Shown: positions 10,200 through 19,442, counted from the first letter of the stretch. The stretch: DNA of 21,960 nt from Spirogloea muscicola (GCA_009602725.1 WELB01000287.1:107562-129521), one strand, 5' to 3'. Numbers and translations are program-made. Notes: generated from the letters alone by a model not told the origin.

Positions 10200-11105
10200 T
10201 TTCAGAGGCCGCGCTTTCTCTTTCATGGGGGCGATGGCTGTGAGAGGCCAGCCCGAGAAGAATGGACAAGGTCTAAAGGGGCCGGAAAAGTGCTAAATTT
10301 ATACAGCTGCGCGAACGCCATTAAAGGATGGTCACTTCGTAGCATCAGAGCCCCCCCGCATGGCTGCGGACGAGGGCTGAACGATTGCCCGGCTGCCGCG
10401 CTAGGCAGCGGCTGCGGTCAGTCACCCAACAAAGAAAGAAGAAAGGGAAGGCGCGCGCGGTGGGCACAAAGGGAGGCCTAGCCGAGCCAGCACAGACGAG
10501 AAGCTAGTGCAGTGAGTAACGTGCACAGAAACAGAAAAGGCTCTTTTACAGGCGAGAGCTCTACTAGCAGCAAGCGTTGGCTGCAAAAGGCCAACCCAGC
10601 AGATAAGGACACGGTCTATCTCGTAGCCAACACGAAGGTGTATGCCATCTTGGCAAAACAAGTGGCTGCCACAATGATCATTTAGTAAACAAAGGACACA
10701 ACCACAACTCGGGGGTAGTAGCAGCTAGGGCATGCAGTATGTCAAGGCCAAAGCCCGAGGCATTGAGGCTGGCTGCTCACCTTTCTGCCCCTGCCGCCAG
10801 GCCACAGCTTGTTGCAATAGTTGCAGAGGAGGGCAAGCCACCAAGCCTCGATCGCCTGGTGGACGTCTATCTATTTTTTTGCAAGTGAGACAAAATCAGC
10901 TCTACAGTCTGGTCGGCGTATCTGTTCTCCGTACTTTTCTGGTCAATGTCCCCCACTGAAGGAGCTTCTTCCTTGGGCGACAAGAAAAGAAGGCCCCCGA
11001 GTGTATGAACTGAAAGGGAGACGAGATGGAACAGCTTTTTGCATGTAAGGCAATGGCTGTGAGAGGTCAGCCCATAGGGATGTACAAGGTCTGGAGGCCA
11101 TGGTG
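10200..11105 (-). repeat. run of minus-oriented degenerate tail modules
   Basis: Units are visible near 10220-10290 (GATGGCTGTGAGAGGCCAGC..GAATGGACAAGGTCTAAAGG), 10568-10620 (GTTGGCTGCAAAAGGCCAAC..GGACACGGTCT) and 11048-11100 (AATGGCTGTGAGAGGTCAGC..GTACAAGGTCTGGAGGCC). Strings related to the GCGCGCGG / GAAAGGGAGGC part of the right-edge copy occur near 10450 and 11000. No coding remnant or host gene is visible between them. Confidence 0.55.
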
Positions 11106-11121
11106 ACGCCAGCAGAGTGTT

Positions 11122-11215
11122 CAGCGCTTTTCGGCTCCTTCGACCCTTGTGTCAAGCATATTCCGGGCTGGCTTACTGTCCTCGCCCCTATGCAAGTGCT
11201 CATTCTCTTCGTTCA
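11122..11215 (+). repeat. single plus-oriented tail module inside the minus run
   Basis: Reads CGCTTTTCGGCTCCTTCGAC, then TTGTGTCAAGCATATTCCGGGCTGGC..GCCCCTATGCAAGTGCTC. This is a diverged tail unit in plus orientation, facing the minus units that begin at about 11250. The right arm of the hairpin is lost. Confidence 0.5.
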
Positions 11216-11249
11216 GTGCAAAGAACGGGCAACACAAGACGAAGCTCTA

Positions 11250-11505
11250 CGAGAGCGAAAGAAAGTGGCTCTCCCAATGGGGGCAAGGGCTGTGAAAAGC
11301 CAGCCCGAAAAGATTGACAAAAGCGTCGAAGGGGCCAAATGACGGAGGAGCCTAAAAAGGAAGAGCTCGCCCATAGAAGAGAGGGGCTGGCAGAAGCCAG
11401 CCAAAAAAGAATGGACAGAATCCAAAGAGCTACAACAGGTGCCGAAAAGAAGGGAAACACACAGCTAGGCATCTAGACAACTAGACATGACGAAACCACA
11501 GAAGC
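11250..11505 (-). repeat. 3' tail of copy N6, two hairpin modules
   Basis: Reading down from the N6 stop there is first a type A unit (GTCCATTCTTTTTTGGCTGGC-TTCT-GCCAGCC..ATGGGCGAGC; hairpin 11385-11402). It is followed by a type B unit (GGCCCCTTCGAC..TTGTCAATC..GGGCTGGCTTTTCACAGCCC..CATTGGGAGAGCCAC; hairpin 11288-11306). This copy shows best that the tail is a series of related units, each preceded by GGCCCCTT or TCTTTGG. Confidence 0.7.
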
Positions 11506-12189
11506 TCAATACCCGCGGGTGAGCAACATCAGGTCAGAGTAGCTCGGAGCTGGAAAGGATGCAGGCAGACGAGACCCGGAAGCAGCAACAAGAGCACAGC
11601 CCGCGCGCGAGTGGACGGCATGAGCTAGGGAGCGTTGAAGCGACACGGAGAGCCGCATCCGGAAGACCTGGGCCAGGGAGCCGGCCGCGTTGAAGCCGGG
11701 CAGCCCCCCTGGCGGATCCGGCCGCCGCTCCATGGCCTGCCGGGCAAGCCGCTGGAGGAGATCCAGCCAGCCGCTGCCATAAGCCCCGTGGACGTCTATG
11801 GCAAGGGCCGCGAACTCATCGCCTGTGGGGTGATCTGCATACTTCCGCTCCTTGCTCCGGGCCGCCAAAGCGACCGCATGCCCAGCTGTTGCCGCCGACT
11901 TGGAGGGATTGGCGGAGTCGACACAGTCGGCGGTCACCACATCCGCGATGATACGCGGACCGCCGCCGGGCGGGATGGCGACTAGGTCTGCGCGCCGAGT
12001 GTGGAGCTGACCATCGGCGCCGCGCACGGGGGGCATTATCGACGAGTGCTCCACGGCCACCTTGTAGCCCGCCTCGATGAAGACACCCTGCATGCCATCC
12101 CTGAGAAGGTCATGGGATCCGGTCCTCTCGCCGCCGTGGGCACATCGGAGCATGTGGGCCGCCAGCTCCGCGGGGTCGGCATGGCGGGC
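11506..12189 (-). CDS. non-LTR retrotransposon copy N6: intact C-terminal zinc-motif and REL-endonuclease-like ORF
   Basis: Open for 228 codons from just after a TAG (12190-12192) to TGA at 11506-11508. Order of motifs: HMLRCAHGG..SHDLLRDG, resembling the His/Cys zinc motif and following GG..R..HD segment that lies after reverse transcriptase in many algal and oomycete non-LTR elements. Next come RRADLVAIPPGGGPRIIADVV and AARSKERKYADHP (Asp, Asp, Lys spaced as in a PD-(D/E)XK-type nuclease), then DVHGAYGSGWLDLLQRLAR, RMRLSVSLQRSLAHAVH and SYSDLMLLTRGY. No reverse transcriptase domain is present, so this is a 5'-truncated copy with no sign of its own promoter. It is the only long copy here without frameshift. 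The endonuclease assignment is inference from motif order. Confidence 0.72.
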   Translation of the reverse strand, partial: ARHADPAELAAHMLRCAHGGERTGSHDLLRDGMQGVFIEAGYKVAVEHSSIMPPVRGADGQLHTRRADLVAIPPGGGPRIIADVVTADCVDSANPSKSAATAGHAVALAARSKERKYADHPTGDEFAALAIDVHGAYGSGWLDLLQRLARQAMERRPDPPGGLPGFNAAGSLAQVFRMRLSVSLQRSLAHAVHSRAGCALVAASGSRLPASFPAPSYSDLMLLTRGY

Positions 12190-12192
12190 CTA

Positions 12193-12345
12193 AAAGCGCG
12201 ATGTCAGAGAGGGTGTAGAATGGACCACTCGGGCGAGGCAAACGGCCGCCCCGTCTTGGTGGCCGAGGAGGTTGCCTCGGTCAAAAGCGGGGGTCGTGAG
12301 CACGTCGGCAATGATGCGCCGGCCAGCCGAGCGTGTGAGGGGCGA
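12193..12345 (-). pseudogene. non-LTR retrotransposon fragment N7, immediately upstream of N6
   Basis: On the minus strand the frame that ends at TAG 12190-12192 reads RRIIADVLTTPAFDRGN...DGAAVCLARVV, aligning with RIIADVVTADCVDSANP...GHAVALAAR of N6. It is in the same frame as N6 but upstream of N6's zinc motif, so it is a separate truncated copy. This repeats the head-to-tail pattern seen on the plus strand at N1-N4. Its own 3' half is missing. Confidence 0.55.
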
Positions 12346-12470
12346 GCTGGCCTCGTGCGGGGGAGTGTGTGAGGAACACGGGGAGGGAGTGCGTGGGGCA
12401 CGAGGAAGTGAGCGTGGGGGAGGCAACGACGACAAGGCAATAATGGCATGGTACAGGGAGAGTATCTCGC

Positions 12471-12503
12471 GGACAGCCGCCCGGACAGCCGCCCTGACAG
12501 CCC
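12471..12503. repeat. 12-bp minisatellite, about 2.7 units
   Basis: GGACAGCCGCCC occurs at 12471-12482 and 12483-12494, followed by the partial unit TGACAGCCC. No function is suggested. Confidence 0.7.
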
Positions 12504-12732
12504 GGTCAGTCGGAGGAGATTGGGACCCTAGAAAGTTTGTTGGCTGGGCGGCCGGGCGACGTTCCCCACGTCGTTCTAACGCAGACGCGCACGAGCGTAT
12601 CGCATTTAGCTATTTTGTTTTTAAGCGTCCGAATGATGGCCGCCGGCGGCCGGCCAGGGTGCGAGGCTGCCTATGATTGAGTAAGATTGGCCCACCAGGG
12701 CGCCAACTCCATGCACAGAAAAAAGGTCCATT

Positions 12733-12761
12733 GGGTCGACCCACCAAGGTCGACCCACCAA
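12733..12761. repeat. 14-bp tandem repeat with palindromic core
   Basis: GGTCGACCCACCAA stands at 12734-12747 and 12748-12761. The first unit lies within the perfect palindrome GGGTCGACCC (12733-12742), and a decayed third copy, CCGGGTCCC, follows. Confidence 0.75.
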
Positions 12762-12785
12762 CCGGGTCCCTTCATTTTGATGTGG

Positions 12786-12945
12786 ACTGGCTTTTGAGGC
12801 CCCGTTCCGACATAGCTTCTTCAGGCCCCTTCGTAGCTGCTAAGCGCTGTTTGGCCCCCTCGAAGATTTGTCAATTCTTTCCGGGCTGGCTTTCACAGCC
12901 CTTGCCCCCGTTGGGAGTGCCACTTCTTCTCTTCTTAGAGGGAGG
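12786..12945 (+). repeat. type B retroelement tail fragment
   Basis: The run from GACATAGCTTCTTCAGGCCC through TTCGTAGCTGCTAAGCGCTG and TTGTCAATTCTTTCCGGGCT to the hairpin GGGCTG..CAGCCC (12884-12902) and CCCCCGTTGGGAGTGCCACT closely matches the tail of N4 (8927-9050). No coding remnant precedes it, so it is a tail-only insertion or a relic. Confidence 0.7.
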
Positions 12946-13175
12946 CAATTCCGTGGAGGCCAAATGGCCAAGTTGAGGGCGTGTTTCTCATAAGGACCTG
13001 CGAACAAGCGGAAGCTATAAACTAGCTGCTTCTTCTCCTCCTGCACTTACTATAGTGGTACGGATGAGGGGCCGGTCCCATCATGACGGGCACAAGCTGG
13101 GCCAGCTTGGTCGGAAGCCCAATGGCGAGACGGAGCGGCTGCTTTGTTGGACCCAATGCCTGTCTATGTTATGTC

Positions 13176-13471
13176 CTGGGGCTGCTTAGCAGGGTTACTG
13201 AGTGTCTCGTAGCAGCTTTGTTTCTGTTACTTAGCGCTTCCCCTGGCCCCCTTCTCGTACTCTGTTCATTCTTTTTCGGGCTGGTTGTTCCAGCCCCTAT
13301 TCTCAATGGGCGAGCACTTTCTTCTTCTTCTACTGAGTGATCTGCAGCTGCTTTGCTTCTTTGTGTGCTTGTTTTACTTAGCGCTTCCCCTGGCCCCCCT
13401 TCTCGTCTGTTGATTCTTTTTTGGGCTCGCTTTTCCAGCCCCTATTCTCAATGGGCGAGCTCTTTCTTTGA
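13176..13471 (+). mobile_element. tail-only retroelement insertion N8 flanked by a perfect 28-bp direct repeat
   Basis: A perfect 28-bp direct repeat (begins TGGACCCAATGCC, ends TTATGTC) lies at 13148-13175 and 13472-13499. Between the two copies are the last few codons of the family (GGGCTGCTTAGCAGGGTTAC; one G is lost, so the stop is out of frame) and two tandem type A tails. The second tail restarts with TACTGAGTGATCTGCAGCTG near 13333. Hairpins lie at 13278-13296 (perfect, loop TTGTT) and 13423-13441 (one mismatch). The direct repeat ends exactly at the insert borders, as expected of a target-site duplication. Confidence 0.82.
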
Positions 13472-13499
13472 TGGACCCAATGCCTGTCTATGTTATGTC

Positions 13500-14160
13500 A
13501 CCTGACCATTTCAATAAAGGATTTCCTCGTGTTTGGCAGTATGTTCTTGCCATCAGGTCAGCAGCCTAGTCCGCAGGTCGCCCGTTGAAAGCTGATAATC
13601 TGCTCTTCTGCAGCACTTACATCTTGCCGCCCGATTACAAGCAGATTAAGCGCCCGAATACATGCTGCATCGTCTGGCGGGGCCTGTCAGATAGGCGCCT
13701 GATGTGCATCTGCATATGCAAAGGGGCTCGCGCTTGAAGCCCCTCATCTTCAACTGCTAATTGCTCAAAGTTGCCACATTTTGGTCTTACCCAACTTGTG
13801 GCTCCAGCTGGGAGCTGCATCATACTTGACCGCAATCCTCTTGCTGTGATTTGGCCTTCTGCATACACTTGCCTTTATCGCATTTCCTCATATTCCTTGT
13901 CATCTTCGTCATTCTTGCCGGCATAATACATTAGCAATGTAACCCCAATCCTAACCCAAAATGTAATAAGCCAGAAGCCGAGGCTCCCCACTGCGCCCCA
14001 TTTGTCACAAAGCCAACTGGCCGTCATCGTGGCAATGTGTGCAAAGCACGACGTCCTCTAAACACTACTGAAGTTGCCAATCTGTATTGCACGTCTCAAT
14101 CTGTATTGCACGTCCAGGTCTTGGAGTGCACTTCGTGCAGTTTAGGCAAAGGCATGGGGT
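13500..14160. other. intergenic, no gene seen
   Basis: AT-richer single-copy-looking DNA without a convincing ORF. It holds a 19-bp tandem duplication (CAATCTGTATTGCACGTC at 14078-14095 and 14097-14114) and an AATAAA near 13512 with no gene to serve. Confidence 0.5.
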
Positions 14161-14183
14161 CTAAGAGCTATACGAGCTCTTAG
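14161..14183. repeat. perfect inverted repeat, 9-bp arms
   Basis: CTAAGAGCT - ATACG - AGCTCTTAG forms a perfect 9-bp stem. It ends exactly where copy N9 begins. It could be a hairpin, a rearranged target site, or chance. Confidence 0.7.
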
Positions 14184-14605
14184 AGCCACTTTGGGGCGCT
14201 GGGCGCTCGGTGGCTCGAGCTGCTCACCCAGCTCGCCCGCCACACCATCGCCCGTCGCTTCCATGGGGAGCTGGTAGACTTTCCTCCAGCCGGGTCGCTG
14301 GCGCGAGTGTATCGTATGCGCCTGGCCGCTCGCTGCAGAGGTCTATGGCCCGCGCGCTGCACCTTCGTGCTGGCAGAGCCCTCGCTGCTGCATCTGGCTC
14401 TGGCCAGAGGACCCACTTCCAGGAGCCTAGCATCTCTAATGTGCGGCTGCTTAGCAGGGGTTACTGAGTGATTTGTAGCTGCTTTGTTTCTTTGTGTGCT
14501 TGTTTTTCTGAGCGCTTCCCCTGGCCCCCTTCTCGAACTACGTCATTCTTTTTGGGGCTGGCTTTTCCAGCCCCTATCCTCAATGGGCGTGCACTTTCTT
14601 CTACT
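14184..14605 (+). pseudogene. 5'-truncated non-LTR retrotransposon copy N9 with type A tail
   Basis: Reads SHFGALGARWLELLTQLARH...FPPAGSLARVYRMRL, then a frameshift near 14325 into RSLQRSMARALHLRAGRALAAASGS...PSISNVRLLSRGY, stop TGA at 14465-14467. It aligns with the last third of N6 and best with N2/N3. The tail is a complete type A unit (GTGATTTGTAGCTGCTTTG..GCGCTTCCCCTGGCCCCCTT..) with a perfect hairpin at 14555-14573. It is nearly the same as the tails of N3 and N8, so this branch was recently active. Similar strings GGGGTCTAAG (left) and GGGGTCTTAG (right) may be a worn target-site duplication. Confidence 0.75.
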
Positions 14606-14821
14606 TTGTGTGATAAGGGGGTCTTAGTACCCACGAAAGCTCACAAGGCGGCGGCGCGGCCCGCGAAGGCACGCTGCAGCGCCGCCGGCGTCAGAGCACA
14701 AACCCCTGCAGCATCTTCTCGGTGGCGACGCTTCGCCATCGTTGGGCAAGAAGTGGCGCACAGCCCGTCAGACGGCGCGTGTGGGCTGGCCGCTTCACGC
14801 TACGACCGCCTCGAGCTGACT

Positions 14822-14905
14822 ATCGGGGGGGCTGGCTTCTCCCATTGAGGATAGGGGCTGGACAAGCCAGCCCAAAAAAGAATGAACAAAGAACGAGATC
14901 CCCCA
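14822..14905 (-). repeat. type A tail fragment, minus orientation, upstream of the EXORDIUM-like gene
   Basis: The reverse complement reads CTCGTTCTTTGTTCATTCTT, then GGGCTGG-CTTGT-CCAGCCC (14855-14873, perfect stem), then CTATCCTCAATGGG. It is a lone tail unit about 0.7 kb before the next gene's start codon. Confidence 0.65.
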
Positions 14906-15574
14906 CCATCGCCGACGGCAGTTCGTGGTGGGGCCGAGAGACGTGGGAAGAAGGGCGGGCCCACCGCCGGCAAGGCGGCGATCCGCGCGGCGTAAGAGAC
15001 ACAAGGTACCGCCGGCGGCCAGGAGGTCTGCACGGAGCGCGGGGGGGGCAGGGCTGCTGTCCCAAACGCCACGCGCGGCGCCCCCCGGCAGAGGACGATG
15101 TCCCGCCTCAAAAATCAACCTCTCCCGATTTGGTTCCTCTCCCCGGCCGTTCCTCGGCTGTTGGCTGGCCTTGCGCAGCCACCGCCCCAGACGAGCCTCC
15201 ATCCGTCTGTACTCATAAGCCTGTCCAGCGCCGCTCCTTCGATTGGTATCAGCAGCCGCAGCCTCTGTCGTCCGCAGACCCCCCGTCTCACATCTCTGCC
15301 GCCAGCGCCCAGCCTGCCCGCCCAGCTCCCACTCCACACCCCGCTGCGGCCGCCGCTCCACCCCATTGCTGCTCCTGCTGCGGATCGCCCAGCCGTCCCT
15401 CAGCCCCTTCGCCTCGCCGCCGCGCTGCGCCCGCAACTTGGGTGTCAGCAGTCCGCCCCGCCAGCTGCGCCGCAAGCCCGACGTCTCGGCGGGGCAGCGG
15501 GAACTGGGAATCTGCTCGGCAGCCACCGCCCTCGGGCCAGGCCCGCGCAGAGCCGGACGGCCCAGCTCGGCGGC
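14906..15574 (+). promoter_or_regulatory. GC-rich upstream region and presumed 5' leader of the EXORDIUM-like gene
   Basis: Very GC-rich, with long overlapping open frames on both strands that are Pro/Ala/Arg-rich and look like composition artefacts. No TATA box or known operator is visible. The promoter is presumed only from position. Confidence 0.3.
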
Positions 15575-18002
15575 ATGGCGGCTTCCCTGGCGAGCCTGGC
15601 GGGGCCTCTGGTCGTCCTCGCCATCATCCTCGCAGCATCTTGCAGTGCGGTGAGTGCACACCTTCTCGTGAACTCGCGGTGCAGCTTTGCAGCCCCTCCG
15701 TGGCAGAGCATGGCGGTTGCCTGTTGAGCGCACCCTGGCTGCATGTATGTCCACTTTGCTGATGAAGATCTGTCTGCTCGCGTTGCCCTCTGCCTGCAGG
15801 CCCGAGCAGCTCATAGAGGCAACAACAATGCAGAGAGTATGTCTGGCTAACCTTGAGCCTTCTGTACGAGATGTGCACTACAAGCAGAGTCCCGGGCTTG
15901 GCAAGATCTCTGCTTGGATTTGATGAAGATGGGATTTGCAGAGGTGGACCTAAAACACGCAATGCATGAGTCTGATGCGGAACTCCTGGGGGCCCTGCGC
16001 AGTGGAGCCAATGAGAGGATCGACGCGCCGCCAGCTGATTGTTATTAACTCATCTACACTCTCGCATCATGGTGGTCGAGTGTTCAACAACCCCATATCA
16101 ATCAATATCGTATGGTATGGACATTATCTGGATCAATACTGATTGTGCTGTCACCCAGTGATGTCATGGCAGTTGGCAGTTGGCTTCCTGGGGTTTCACT
16201 GTACAGCTGCTAGCATGTCAGCACTGCCCTGCTGACCTCGGAAAATTTGAGGATCTGCAGGTATGGCCCAGACTGGACGGCAGGCCAGAAGTCCATCATC
16301 CTTGACTTCTTCAGCTCCATCTCTGCGTCTGCAACCGCAGGAGCTCGTGAGGTCCTAATCTTGTGAATGCGCATCCACTTGTGCATGCAAGCATACCTTT
16401 GTCCAGCTCAAGAAACTGGCCTCGTCTCTCCACAGCGTCACTTTATTGAAAAGATACTGACGATGCCTGCACCCATCCATGCTCACAGCAGTGTCATCAG
16501 GCACATGCAGGTATTGATGCACTCCACCTGCTTGTCCCAGGTCAAAAGTTGGTGGAACATTGCTAGGCAGTACTACAACAACAAAGGCGCATATGTGACA
16601 GGGTTGGTCAAACAAGGCTGGCAGTACGATGACACTGGATCATCTGGACTCATAAATGTGGCTCCTCAGGTGATTAGAAGTCTACCCCATGCGTCACTGG
16701 AAAGCCTTGGACAACCACTTCCAGCGTGGTTGTTGAGCCTCCGCAACTTTTTCTCGAATGCTCTGGTTTGTGTAAGCTCGCCTGTATTCAGGCCACACTA
16801 AGTCGAAGGGTGTATATATCTGCAAGCTTACGCTGTCCTGCCTTGATTATCTCCGAGATGTTCTGTGTGCAGACGATACTCACGAATGTTCTGAAAAGGC
16901 ACGGCATCAAGAATCCAGATATTTATGCGTTGCACCTCATCCTTACCAGCCGTAACGTGACCGTGAAGGACCCGCTAGCAGGAACCTTTTGCAAAGACGT
17001 GAGTGCTGGTTTCGTTGCTTCCTTCAGCCTCTTCACTGGCCAATGTTTGTATGTGAGCTGCACGACGTTGATGTGTGACACAAGCAACAGTCGATTGTCT
17101 GGCTAGTAAACTGAGCCTTGTACTTGATATTGCAGTACTGCGCTTTCCACAGCAAGATGAATATCAATGGAAGCGATACTGTAAGCATCACATCATGTGG
17201 ATGCTGATGTCGTGGCTAGCTCGCACTGGCTTGAGACGTTGTCCTAGCTTGATTGACTTATGTCCTGCCAAGAAGTTCGGCCAAATCAGGTCATTTCCTT
17301 CTTGACTAACGCATCTGTGCTCGTGCTCCAGATCTTCTCCTTCGTAGGCAATGCTGATACGCAATGCCCAGGGTCAGTCTCTACTTCTCAAGCCCTGGCA
17401 TGCTGCAGTTGATGTGCGGCTGTACGTATTACAGAAGGACTACGCATAGAGGTAGTATGTGCAAGGTCTGGTTTGTGAAGTAGCCGCTGACAATCTGCTC
17501 CGCATGCATCATCACAGGCAGTGCTCTCAGGATTACACCAGCGCTCCTAGCCCCAACAGCGACAAGGGAGTGGATGCCATGATTAGCCTTCTTGGGGTCA
17601 GCTGTCTGCCACTGCGTCAGACGCAGATATGAACGCTTGGTACGACCAGAATGGCAAGGAAGGCAACGATCTTTGCCAGTACACATATGGCAGCTTCTTG
17701 ACGGCCAGCAATGGTGCATCCTACAACTTGAATGGCATCAATGACAGGTAAACCTGACTCCTCAGATGTGGCTGGCGGTGTTGATGGTTTAGGACACCTC
17801 CTGCTGGCAGCTGAGATCTCATTCTGAAGAAAATGTAGAAAGCTCACAGACTCCGCTAGCGTGACCAATGCAAGTACCCTGCCTGCTCCAAATGCAATTG
17901 TCAAGATCATTGACCTGGCCTTTGTTAGTGATCACTTGCAGGAAGTTTGTTGTGCAGCAAATATACAACCCCACCACTGCACAGTGCGCATCAACTGCAT
18001 GA
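15575..18002 (+). CDS. EXORDIUM / phosphate-induced protein 1 family, secreted; ten exons, one-base deletion in exon 9
   Basis: Family known from plants (EXO, PHI-1) as extracellular growth-related proteins; the biochemical role is unsettled. Exons: 15575-15649, 15800-15836, 16003-16114, 16261-16351, 16541-16669, 16873-16998, 17136-17180, 17332-17372, 17518-17747, 17942-18002. All borders are GT..AG and phases agree throughout. About 315 residues, the usual length. Seen: signal peptide MAASLASLAGPLVVLAIILA; HHGG...INIV/WYGPDW..GQKSIILDF; SWWNIARQYY; YALHLILTSRNVTV; TFCKDYCAFH; FVGNADTQCPGQC; DKGVDAMISLLG; MNAWYDQNGKEGNDLCQYTYGS; GASYNLNGINDRKF; terminal YNPTTAQC. Oddity: between LLG (to 17596) and QLSATAS (from 17599) only two bases remain, where fungal and bacterial relatives have HEL. 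Either the gene is newly broken or the sequence has an error. The start was chosen for the signal peptide. Confidence 0.85.
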
Positions 18003-19442
18003 TACTCCTGTCGCATATATAGATCTCCAAGTAGGACGGCCTTCTCTTCCCCCTCAATCTGAGATGCGGAAGAACACTTGCAGCATAGCTTTCCTTGCCA
18101 TCTCAGGATATGCTGCACCAGCAGCATGCTGCCTTGATTGTCATGCGAAAATAGCCGGCGTGGTTGAGAACAGTAGGATTGCAGATTATGTTATAATTGA
18201 TAAGTAGCACCGGGGCACTTAGAAGCTACACAGGAGTTGGCTTAGAACGCCCCCAGTAGCTTGCCCTGCCAGTCCATTTGTACCATTGGACATTGCAATG
18301 TCAGTGCCTATTGCTTCTCACATTACACATGAAGCACACCTGCAAGTATGTGATGGGAGGTAGTATAGCTAAACACCACAAAGTACTTGTTTGTTTCTTA
18401 TTGTGGATAGTAGCAACTCATGCTGATATACCAAGAGCAGGTTGTGCATGTTCGAATGCCATTGAATCTCTATTTTATGGGCGTTCTTCAAACATTTGAA
18501 GTGCTAAGAGCTGGGACTACTATTTGCAATATGTCCAACTTAGTGGCAAGCACAATGTGAGTTTGACTGTAGTAGTTACCACCACCACACAATCGTGTGC
18601 GCTGGGACTTCAGGCAGGCTGGTGCTACAACAAATTACCATTTGTGAATGTGAAGTACGGCATACAAGTTGGACATTTGTCCAGTAACAGTCGCTAATAT
18701 ACATGTAATTCACGTGCATCTGATTGATGTGCTTGCAGTTCTGACCTCGGGCAAATTTACTCACTATTGATAGCCTGTCCTTATTCACCTCCTCACCTTA
18801 CTACTACTTAGCAAATCGGCTGCTCTGCAAAATTTCAAAGACGAGCGCCAAGCCGGCCTAGCTTCGTCAACCTGCACACGTGACGCGTGCTGTTTACCAA
18901 CACAATGATACATTTCTCTTTCATCAATGCGCATCTGCCAGATGACATAACACTAACACTCACATATTAATCCTGCAGACCAAGTCAGCTCTTTATGCTT
19001 AACAATCTGACAAGGCGAAACGCACCAATTGACTCCCACAAAGCTGAGTATCTGATGCGTTCTTTGCTTCAGAACCTTTGTTGCGCATGATGGGCAGGGC
19101 ACATGTCCTTTGCCGTTTGTGCCCTGAAGACTTGTGTAACCATGCGGGCTGTGCCAAGAAAAACATGACATTGTCCACAGTAAAGAGTGCGGATACTCAG
19201 TACGACTGGTACATTGCAAATAAATTGAGGAGATTGCTTACTGCAGCTTCAGCAGTGCAGCACAAACATTCATATTTGAGGCCTACTGACCGTAATGACA
19301 GACTCACAGCAGTGCCGGACGCATGTTTGAATGGTACATTTCCGTTGCTGTTGCCCGAACTTGACGTTCGCCTGGACCTGCTCTCCGCAAGCAGTACCGA
19401 TGCCCTTTGTGACAGTCAACAATCATCTCAACCATGGTAAAC
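18003..19442. other. intergenic, no gene recognised
   Basis: Convergent space between the EXORDIUM-like gene and the minus-strand coiled-coil gene, presumably holding both 3' ends. A TGTAA lies near 18705. The longest open frames (about 120 codons at 19078-19440, + strand) show no family resemblance or splice support. No retroelement hairpin modules were found here. Confidence 0.5.

Noticed and set aside
13937-13965. Telomere-like string TAACCCCAATCCTAACCC
   Set aside because: Not a regular repeat of TTTAGGG or any other telomere unit; two imperfect units only.
14624-14720. Minus-strand string ending TTTCGTGGGTACTAA, like the LTRGY-stop end of copy N10
   Set aside because: Only about 12 bases agree, the codons before it match only by Ala/Arg composition, and the following sequence is the tail of N9 in the other orientation.
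6780-14905. CRISPR array or integron-like repeat cassette suggested by recurring GGGCTGG..CCAGCCC units
   Set aside because: Units are not evenly spaced, occur in both orientations, sit behind retrotransposon C-termini, and the window is clearly eukaryotic with introns.
14722-15814. Long overlapping open frames on both strands (346 and 339 codons)
   Set aside because: Pro/Ala/Arg/Ser-rich, mutually antisense, no family motif, and they overlap the true first exon of the EXORDIUM-like gene and a retroelement tail; they are GC-composition artefacts.
17597-17620. 24-base GT..AG intron to explain the EXORDIUM frameshift
   Set aside because: Too short, would remove conserved residues, and the joined frame meets TGA at once.
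18355-18465. Possible tRNA (GTTCGAATGCC with an upstream GGTAGTATAGC)
   Set aside because: No acceptor stem or anticodon arm can be paired; spacing is wrong.
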